A stretch of 64,000 nucleotides of DNA from Ramicandelaber brevisporus (taxonomy: Eukaryota; Kickxellomycota; Ramicandelaberales; Ramicandelaberaceae). Position 1 is the stretch's first letter, and every line of letters starts with the position of its first letter. Of this stretch, positions 9,789 through 19,800 are shown one piece after another. The stretch spans positions 22,787 through 86,786 of the forward strand of contig MU602672.1 of the NCBI GenBank assembly GCA_025201865.1, in the 5' to 3' direction. The position numbers and the translations under genes are program-made. Under the pieces are notes generated by a model that had not been told where the DNA came from, did not search any database, and saw only the letters and a program-made list of their open reading frames with translations.

Positions 9789-11472
9789 GCAGTATCTATC
9801 TAGCAGTGGAGTCGATCTACGCACGAATCTGACAATTGAGAGAAATGAACGAGTACTATTGGAGGGAGAAGAGTTGGAGCAATATCGACTATCAGAGCAA
9901 AAGAAGAGGGAAGCGGCAGAAATGGAGCAAGCACTGATAGATGATGAAATAAGAAAACAGCGGAGAAAAAGACGAAAGCTATTAAAGAAGAGAAAGCAGC
10001 AGGGAATACTACTAAACGCCAATGAATTGGATGATGCCGAGGCTGATGCTGAATCTGAATCGGACTCTGACGATGATAGCGACGTTGAGCTCAATAACCA
10101 GCTCCATGCATCAACGGCCGCAGTGTCTACAACCGCAGCTACTGCTGACATCCATGCACCTGACCTTGAACGTGAATCTGCAATGTTATTCAGCAATCAA
10201 TTTGATTTGGTTGTTGATGACTCTCCTCATTTTGATGACGACGATGATGATGCAGATGCAGATGTCGATACTGATGAATACGCAACAAGCAGTTTGGCTC
10301 TTGTTACTCATTCAGCTAAATATAGCGGACACAGCCGCACTTTGATGATGTATCCATATCCAGAGATTAGACGTGACTTTGATGTGTATGGAGAAGTGAT
10401 TCAGCCCAGTTTGTATGAGGTCGATATGGATTATACCCGAGTCAATCACTGGACTCGCCAACATCGAGTATTGCGTGCAGCAACAAAAGGTGGCTATGGC
10501 TCCGGAGTGGTGATTTACACTGGTGAGCGAGTCCAGCATCGTAGCACTAATTCCTCGAAAAGCCGCTCCGATTTGCTCACTTCCAAATCTGCACCAAAGG
10601 GCACCAAACGTCGAAACAGAGCCAATAATGATGTAATGGATAACGATGGCGAGGATGAAGATGAAGCGCTGATGGCAGAGTTGGATGGACCCGCTAAATA
10701 TGTTACGTCTCAAATCACGCTGGTGACAAACTGCCGGCTTGATTATGTTGACTATTCTGGTCTCACAAGTGGCAAATCGCTTATTAACATTATCGGGCAA
10801 TGTGCAGCTCGTAATCTTGTTCTGGTCAATGGCGATGATGCCTCTCTGGCTCACATGTGGCGTAGCTTGGCTGCCTACGGTAGTGCAAACAAGGCTCTAA
10901 CCCAAGCTAAGCAGATTTACAGACCTCTGGTTGGTCAGACTCTTGATGTATCCTCAGGCACTCGTGTTTTCGATTTGGTACTGTCAGAGCAATTGTACAA
11001 GAATGCCATCTTGGCAGCAGCAGCAGCCGCAGCGGCGGTGGCTTCAGCTGGAGTGACAACGACTGCTACAGATTTGGAGTTTGCACGCGTAGTTGGACGC
11101 ATCACTGCTGCTTCGGATGCAGCCATGGCTGGAGGTACACTTGTTCTTGAAGAAATTACAGAGCCGCTTGAAGATGTTGTGGTTCCTGACGCATTCATTG
11201 GTGAACCAAAGCTTTATGAGCTGAAGGCTGCATTGGAGCGCATCAAGGTGTTTGCAGATGACTCAGCCATGCAAGTTGATGGTGGTGAATCCAACGGAGA
11301 GCCAAAGCAGAAATACAAGTGCGCGTTTGTAGACGGTATCTTGGTTGTTAATGATGCAGTTACAATCGACAAGACAGAGGATGGTCAGCTGGCGATTGAA
11401 GGATTCTTCTCGCCAGATTACTATGATATTCGTAATGTCATTTACTCACAACTTAAGATGCTGACAGTTTAA
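8437..11472 (+). CDS. CFT2: Cleavage and polyadenylation specificity factor subunit 2 (CPSF100 / Cft2)
   Basis: The product is 1,011 aa, somewhat longer than human CPSF100 (about 780) and yeast Cft2 (about 860). The N-terminus has the metallo-beta-lactamase/beta-CASP fold opening (LQFTAISGAGG, LLLDCGG). The position of the catalytic HxHxDH motif reads HPDPAH (residues 100-105). This degenerate form is characteristic of the inactive CPSF100 subunit, as opposed to the CPSF73 nuclease. The frame also holds the beta-CASP body, a poly-Gln run near residue 440, an acidic insertion and the conserved late segment KAALERIKVFADD. CPSF100 pairs with CPSF73 in the pre-mRNA 3'-end cleavage module in the nucleus. 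A short poly-Ala run lies near residue 855. No intron is needed. The call is firm. Confidence 0.92.
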
Positions 11473-11621
11473 ATATATATATCTTTTTAATGTAGCCCAT
11501 TCAGAGGTATAGTATTCTCAACAGGGTAGAAGGAAAATGATAACTATACGTTTTATTACGAGCGATTATCTTTTAAGCTCCTCCGAATGTGGTTTCTCGT
11601 GCATCCCACTGCGATGATTGG

Positions 11622-11657
<36 letters not shown>

Positions 11658-11739
11658 ATGCGCAGTCCTCTCGTTCCTGCACGCGAAATCTGCAAACACA
11701 CAAACCCTGTTGTTGATTGAAAGAAAGAAAGAAAGAGAG
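11473..11739. other. Intergenic spacer with a (TG)n microsatellite
   Basis: This spacer carries the CPSF2 3' UTR and the leader of the next gene. A TG/GT repeat spans about 11620-11660. A GAAA repeat at about 11720-11738 abuts the next ATG. Open frames across the TG repeat give only Cys-Val runs and are not coding. Confidence 0.6.
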
Positions 11740-14700
11740 ATGACTTGCTGCGATCTGCGTGCTGCTGCTCAAGAACTGTGTACTGGACTAGCTGGCAACT
11801 GTGCTTCTCAACTGGAGGCTCTCTCCGAGCTGCAGTCCTGGCTCAAGTTATCCTTGCCTGCGTCTTCATCTGCTGGCTCTGGCTTTCTCCTGACTCGCAA
11901 TGACTATCGCGGCGAAGAGTTTGACGAGGCAGCATCCAAAGCTGAAGCACTGCGCGATATATCGGTGTTTATAGATGCTATTCCGAAGCTGATGACATCG
12001 AGTAACGCTGAGGTGGTGGCTGCGGCTGTTCGTACTTTTGCACTGTTCTTGCACTGTAAAGCACATTGGCATTCGAGCTATTGTCATGTGTGGCTTCTGG
12101 ATGCTGTGCCAGCACTGAATAGAATTGTGATGGCTGGCTATGAACATCCAGCCTTTGCCGACGCTGTGGATATTCTTGCCGAGCTGGCTGGAGGAGAGTT
12201 GTTTGCAGTCAGACTGATCCGTGATTCTGGGATTATTGACTATGTCATTGACCTGTTGAGTAACCAAACCAGAGCCACTACAACAGTGCACATTCGAGGT
12301 CATCTGTTACAGCTAGTATCAGTAATGGCGTTGAAATCCTACTGGATTGAGCGGTTTTCAAGTCACTGTGTGCAGCTGGAGCAGATTTGTGTCTCAACAG
12401 TGATGGACAAGGACGCCGAGCAGCTTGCCACAGCTGCCGCCGTTTATATACTCTCAACACTGCATGGCTCGGGATATGGACATGCTTTATACCAGTCCAG
12501 TGTGCTGAACCGAATCATTGATCTCGAGAAACACCAGCAGCTGCCGTATGCTGTTAATCTGCTGGCTTGCATTGTCAAATCTGGACCAAACTCACTGCGC
12601 AGTCCAGTTGTCGCATCTGGCTTTACCGACCGGCTGATTGCTGCTGCACTGGATGGCTCAAACAAGACAGACTGTTCCCAACAGGTGATTGCACTCACTC
12701 AACTCCAGGAATTGATCAAGCAGCGAGACAGTGTTCGTGCTCAATTGGTGCAGTGCGATGCGGCCACTCGGCTGACTGGCATCGCTTCATCGCATTCGAC
12801 ACCGATGCCGCTCCGTGCTCAATGTCTCCTCACACTCGCAGTGTTGACTGAGCACACTGGTATATCACTAGATGATGCTGATGCCGAGCTGTTACACTCA
12901 GCTGTGTTTGACATGGTTGCATCAATATCGCCTTCGATATCTGCTTTGCCGCGACTGCTAGTCTCCTCCAACCGCCTCATGGAAGCAGCCGACATTCTCC
13001 ATAACAGCATTCCGCGTTTCCGAGCTCTGTTCACTGCAGAGGCATTCTGTAACATGTGGCTGGAGCACGCGCGGTCCACTTTGTCACTACTGCCATCACC
13101 ATCAACTGGCTGCTGTGCACGTCTTACCAGCCTCCTTCGACTCCTCTTTACTCATGTGGACTTGGTCAGACATCGGGTGATCTCGAGTTTGCAGCCGTAT
13201 ATCACCTCTGGTGTTGTGGCGGTTGTCATCGATCTGCTTGACCACAGCTGCGAATCTGTCGCATTCTGGGCAATTTCGGCATGGAATATATTCCAGGACA
13301 GTAATCACACTGTTGCTGATGGCGGTGTGCCCGGTGTATCAGTCGACCGTCTCGTTTCATTCCTCTCTCAGCCTTCATCATCTGCGCAGATATGCATGGC
13401 ACGCCATGTCATCAAGTCAATGCAACAGTTTGTGGAACAATTATCAGCAGCTCAGTGTCGTCAGCTTCTTGCAGCTGTCGTTCATTTTGTTCAGCAACAT
13501 AGTTTCCCAACAGCAATGTCACTGTCCTTGTCACATGCCGTTGAGTTGACGCACGCTCTTGTGAGCACACTTGATGAGCATGATCCAGCTGTGGCAGAAG
13601 TATTTGACAAACTGATTGAAGCATCCACTTCATCTTCTGACACGTCAATGGCTCAACACTCCATCTCATTTGTGCATCAGTACATTGTGTATGGCTACTG
13701 CTTCTCTTCAGCCATATCGCCATTACCACCTCCACCGCCTCCCCCGAGAGCTCATTATCTGATACCTCGCCGCCTCATTCATGCTGCTATTGAGCTGTTG
13801 AAGATCACCTCCAATGTACGAATCAGAACGAGATCGCTCTATCAGCTATGGTCGCTCGTTCTATCAGATGATGGCGCAGATGTGAGCATGTTGATACTGG
13901 ACTCTGGATTGATTGGTATGATTCCGAGTCTGCTGGCTGAGAGTGATTATGTCTGGCTTCGTTCAGCTGTGCTTGGTTTAATTGCGCAGTTGATGTACAA
14001 GTACAATCAGCACAAGTGTCTTGTGCTATCCTCTTCAGATTATTCCACTCTTATTCAGTTGATTGAATCTGTGATCAACGACCCATCCTTACTGTGCAAG
14101 TACACATCTGAATGTGGTCGCATACTCAAGGCACTCATTGTTGGAGACAGCCTTGGGACCAATGCTGGCGCACTATCCTCTCTTGCATTGCGTGTCATCA
14201 ACCAAATCACAACGGCGTCCAGTGAGTCTCAGCTTGTCGCATGCTTAATATTCGCCCATTGTCTAGTGTCTCGATTTATCACAAAAGACATCCTTGCAGC
14301 ATTGTTTAATGCGTTTCCAGAAGTTACTCGCATAGCATCCAACAGCGAGAGCCTGAATGCCAGACGGCATTCCCGTCAGCTGATGCACAAAATATTGCAC
14401 TTGACTCCATTTGACACACTTGCGCCAGTTCTGTCAAACCACATTGACTCGCTACTGTCTGCATTCAACAGTCGCCATTCTGAGCCTCCATTTATTGCGA
14501 GTGAGCTGGTTAATGTGCTATCTGAAATATGCCAAACTGTGATTAAATGTCCCATTGTAAGCCTCAAGTCAAATGTGGAGCGAGTTCTATCTTGTCTTGC
14601 TTCTGGTCTCATGGATGAGCGTTTCTTGCAGTATGATATGTTATTCAATAATATTTGGTTTTCTGCACGCCATATTCCTGCAGATGCACTATCTCGCTAT

Positions 14701-16702
14701 GAGTTGAACAGCTGGTCAGCGAGTCAATTGTGTGACTCGTTGATTAATGGCCGCAGTATATCATCAAATCTGTCATCCTACTTTGACCATCTTAGGCTGG
14801 GCGTTCATGGATCACTTGCTGCCAGTGGTCTGTCTGCAGCTGTTGTCAACCTGATACGTAGTTCTAATGACACAGTGACTCGCATGGTTTGCAGATTTGA
14901 AAAATGCTTGCAATCTGCTTAACATCGAAAGAGGATTTGCACTCGACTTGATTCGTGATGGATTGGTGAGAGCTATATCTGAGCGAGTGAGTAATGACAA
15001 TAACAACAACAACAGCAGCAGCAGCAGCAGCAGCTATGGGCTCTCTAATGAATCTCGCCTCTCATTGCTCGACTTGCTTATGGCATTGCACCAATCTGTG
15101 GATATATCCCTGGCACCATCGCATCCTCCTCACCCATTTACTCGCCGTCCATTACATCTCCCACCACCACCACCGCCGCCAGAATTTGGTCATCATCAGC
15201 GGCAGCGGCGGCAACAGCGCCATGATCAGCTAGTCCAGCAGCATGTCGCCAATATGAATACTCTCAAACTGCAGATCCAGCCGATCGTTGTTCAGCTGCT
15301 CACCGGCTTACCATTGTCAACTCTGGTTTACAGCCAAACCATCTCCCTCTCTCGCTTGGAATCACAAGGTCTCCTCGATGAGACTCTGCAGAAGTCGCTC
15401 ATCATCGAGATGGCTGCTGGTCTCGACAGTTCGTCGGTTTCCGAGCAGCTCGCAGTGCTCAAAGCACTTATGTTCCATCTTGGTAGTAATGGTAAACGTA
15501 GCTCCGACCATGCTGCTCACCTGGCATCCTCAGTACACTTTGTCCGAATACTTGATCTGGTTGATGTTGGCAATCCGCCAGTGGTGAGGGCGGCTGCGAT
15601 GTCTGTCTTAGATTGTGTATCTATCGGTCAAGATGATCTGGCTCTGCAAGTCTTGTCTCGCTATCCAGTCTCGTATTTTACACGGCTTACACTGGATCAA
15701 TCTGTTCCACGTATTCTGAGTTATTTAGCCATCGAGACGCTGTCCAGTTTGTGCAAAACAGTCAGCAAGTCCACCACACATCGCAAAGACATGGTTGCCA
15801 TTTTAGAGTGCTTCAGTCAGCTCCTACAGCGCCACAGCACAGCAAAGAAACTCTTCCGTGCCTCATTCAATAACATTCTCGATACGATTCAGTTCCTGAC
15901 AACTAACAATGTCTACGTCGTTCGCATGATGGACTTGGACATTATCCCACTTCTGTTCAAGATGGCATTTTCAGGCAGCCACAACCAGAGATATCCTTCC
16001 AATCTTCGTCGCTTCTTTGAGGGTATATTGGGTGGACGCCGTGATCACAACCAGTCCCTGTATGTCCTGGCCGCAGTTTCTGCCCAACCACAGCTGGCTT
16101 CACCAACGAGCTCAATCAACAGTCATGATTTGATAGAGATCTTCACACAGCTGGTGCCGTGGCTAGATGATGCAGACAGTTTCTGGCACTTGTTGGTGGA
16201 TAGTAGCATTCTCGAACTCTTTCACTCGATCATTCACAGTCCGTTTTCTTTAGCACTATGGCAGAACACTGCCAAGCTATTCTTCCGGATGGTGATGCAC
16301 TGTGGATGGCAATTTCGCAGTGATCAGCAACTGAGTCATCTCCTACAACTGTCACATAATGGTCAGCCTCTTCTGATGTCGATGGCTGTGCAGTCTCTGC
16401 GACACATATCACACGTATTTCCAGTTGATATCTTCCGCGAGTACGATTGTTTGGAGATTCTGTTTTCAGCCAGCCATCCCACAAACAATGTCGCCAGAAC
16501 ATTTGTGGAATGCGGTGGCATAGCTGCCTATCGAAAAGTTCTCCGGTCGTCGTGCATTGCCGATGTGCAAAAGGTGAGCATGTTGTGGCTGCTGAATCGA
16601 TACGAAGTTTATAAACACGATCCAGCTGATCTGGCACTTGGCAGTCTTGCTGACGAGCACATCGAGATTCCAGATGAGATGCCTGCCCTGTACGACTATT
16701 AA
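11740..16702 (+). CDS. Giant armadillo-type repeat protein A, frame interrupted near 14895
   Basis: I do not recognise the ortholog. From ATG 11740 (MTCCDLRAAAQ) an open frame runs to a TAA near 14922. A second frame overlaps it from about 14895 and runs to TAA at 16702. Together they would give about 1,640 aa of continuous alpha-helical ARM/importin-alpha-like repeats (for example VVAAAVRTFALFLH, VVNLIRSSNDTVTRMVCRF). A short Pro run lies near 13730, and Asn/Ser and Pro runs near 15000-15180. The join can be explained by one extra A in the A5 run at 14902-14906, giving a smooth repeat (VCRFENACNLL), or by a 37-base intron 14858-14894 with matching phase. I favour an indel. The gene is convergent with a second giant ARM gene, 147 bases between stops. 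ARM scaffolds bind peptides or proteins; the partner here is unknown. Confidence 0.65.
14858..14922 (+). other. Frame switch: homopolymer indel or 37-base intron
   Basis: The plus-strand reading frame changes here by one base. Option 1: one base too many in the A5 run at 14902-14906. Option 2: an intron 14858-14894 with GTAGTT donor, TCTAATGAC branch-like site and TTTGCAG acceptor, whose phase fits exactly. Option 2 would delete a stretch that itself looks like ARM helix, so option 1 is preferred. Confidence 0.5.
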
Positions 16703-16834
16703 TTGTATCTCCCTTCCCTGTATTCTTTCGTTCTAAGTTACTTTCTCTGTGATACCTGTGCTGAGGTACACCTAAACTGTTCACGGCATTAAACGTTCAA
16801 TTATTGCAACGATGATAGGCTACGATAACAGTTA

Positions 16835-16840
16835 AATAAA
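16835..16840 (+). terminator. Candidate poly(A) signal of ARM gene A
   Basis: AATAAA lies 133 bases after the ARM gene A stop and just before the convergent stop of ARM gene B. Confidence 0.35.
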
Positions 16841-16849
16841 AGCAAAGAA

Positions 16850-19800
16850 TTAGTAAGGGTTATCGTCTGGATTAACTGGTACTAAATCCATCAGACTCAT
16901 GTCAGAACGACATCCACCAAAATATTCATTTTGAACATATTGAAGTTGTTTCTGTTGCCCCTCATTACTCGGACCATATGTGATGCACTCCTCCAGTGCC
17001 GTCTGAATTCTTCTATTTCCAGCAGCATCAACCTTGCTCACCTCCTTCATCAAGCTGTGATAGCGGCCACGAGCCTCATCGCCAACAACAGCGGCAGGCC
17101 GACCGTTCCAAGCACCAAACCGATCCCGACGCGGATGGAGCGCATCTAACAGTGATGAAAAGGATAAATGCATATACGGTGAGAACATGGCATTCGGTGG
17201 TCCCATTATCATTCCGTTAGGTGCCATGTTATACATGAGATTCATGTCAGTAAAGTTGTTGTTGTTGTTGTTACGAAGTAGACGTGCTCGCACTAATTGT
17301 TTGATGACCATTTCTTTGTATATCTTGACAGTTTCCTCAAACTCTTTTGCCAGGATCGCTGTAAACTCAGTCACGTATTCTTTCCAGATATCCTCAAATG
17401 ACATAAACTGCGGATTTAGCATTAACTCACATATAGACTGTATTATCATGCCTCCCGCTCTAGAATCGCATCCTTTTGCTCCATCAAATAATGCACGAAT
17501 GATGCCAGTATCCAAAAGCAACTCTTTAAACTCTTCATTTGATGACGTGGCATATGCCAGCCTAACCACAACATCGTCTAGAGATGACTGATATCCGCAT
17601 TCTATTTCGATATTCATTCTAACCATTTTGCAAATCAAGTCAGAGTGTTGTCGGATAAATCCAATGCAGAAATCAGAGTGGATCTGTCGCATAAATAGAA
17701 GCTGCCGCCGCTGCCATTGGAGTGCTGGTGGTAGTTCACCATTATCATCACCCTCTTCTTCGTTAAGCTCGCCATCTTGATTTATATTATCAAGCATGAA
17801 CGGAGGCCCACCGAAATCATCATTAAATCGAGAGTGTACAAAGAGCGAGATGAAGGCACGTATTATCTCATCTGAACTGTAGTTGTTTTTATAATACTGA
17901 AAGTGCTCAAACGATGTTACAAATGCCTCATACAATACGTCTCGAAGTGTGACTGGAATTGTAATTGGAGCTGACGCTGCAGATGCCAATCCATCAGCAA
18001 TAACTGCTACTGATTTCGCCTGCGAGAGAAGGTTGGATATCATATCAAAACAAACTGTGTTGCCTGGCATTCGCTTAAGCAATTGAATGCTCACTGACAA
18101 GAATGTGCAATAACTATTCACCAGAGTCGATGATGCCGCTGAAGATGCTTCTGCTCGGCGACGACGAACAAGAAGACTGCTGGAATTGATTTTATCTTGG
18201 AGAATATACACGCTGATACTATGCGCTTTGAGGATCAATTGATATGATTCAACACCACCAACCAGGTTTTGATTGTGATTGTGATTGTGATTGTTGTTAC
18301 CAGTATCCAAAAGTATGAGTTGTTTGACAATGTCTCCAAGTTCAGCCATGTACTGATTGGTCTGCTGTGGTGGAATTGGTTGTTCTGGTGTTCTGAAACC
18401 GTGGCGCTGAATCAACCTATAGACTGTAGAGATGGCCAAACAACGCAGAGCAGATGGATACTGATCGCTACTAGCCACAGTGAACAAATGTTGAATCAAA
18501 GCTGGCGAGAAGACGTTGTTGTTGGGGCTGGTATATGGATTGGGCAGGATTGCATGACGCATCTCGCTGAGAATGCGAAAACCACAGAGTTGTGATGCAT
18601 GGTCATTCTGATGGATTGATTTTGATGCTTTTGGCACTGTGCTCTCCATAGACACACCAAAGCATTGTTCATTGATAAATCGCTTGAGCCACAGCTTGGC
18701 AGCGTCGATATGAGGTGATTCCACTTGTAATGGATGGATGTTACTGATGAGTGCTCCAATGATGCTGACAAACGAAGGAGCAAAGTGCACAGAAGGAAGC
18801 TCATCCACAGTCTTCGTAAGAAGTGGCAGCATCTCAATTAGACGAGCTTGAATCTGCGGACCTTCAATTTGGAAAGGTGCTGTGAGTCGACGAGAGATCA
18901 TCTCAAGTGCGCGCGCAGCACATTTCTTGACACAGACTAACATTTCAGGTACATTCAGAGCACATACAATTGTATCCAGTATATCAACATCATGATTGTA
19001 CGTATTATAACGAATGTGTCTGACACTATAATAAAACTGCAGCTTTTCTACAGCTGCGCGACAAATGCTGAAATTTGGATGGACAACAGCACGCTTCAAC
19101 ACATTAATAAGACCATGCTGGGCCAACCGCGTTGAATTGAATTGAATTATGCTTGAGTATTGCTCAATTACTCTTGGAAATGTTTCGTCATCAATGCTGG
19201 AATCCAGTCGTTTAATTACGCATTCATACATGCTACTATTGCTAATCCAATAATGCGTGCGAAGAGGGCGACCGTATTGATTAGATACGAGACCAAACAG
19301 CACACAGTTGATGGCATCCAAGTTATTACCAGCCAAGTGCTTATCCAGCTCATTTTGGACTCGGTGCACAAGTTTGCTGAAGCCAGTCACTGGAACACCA
19401 CACATTAACATGAAGAGACAACCTTTTACGGGCACCAACTCTTCGGTTGTTATTCTAGCGTTACAAATAATAGATAATACTGCATCGACCAGTTCTTCAT
19501 GACGCGGTACATCGACTCCAGGGGACAAGTGTCGAAGCATCGATGTGAAAATGTTCAGACACTTTGTTAGTAGCAAGCGAGATGGATGAGAGTCAATATG
19601 TTTAGCAATATCACAAACAATATCAGCCATCGTGTGCAATATCTGCATTATCTCGTCAGCATCATCAATGTCATTACTAGCACATTTAACCGCAACTGTA
19701 GCAGCGCAGAGAAAGGCGGGCAATGTTGAAACGTTGATACGCCCAACAAACCGCTTATACATTTGCAAGCAGACTTTGCGCAGCTCAAGTCTTGTCGAGT

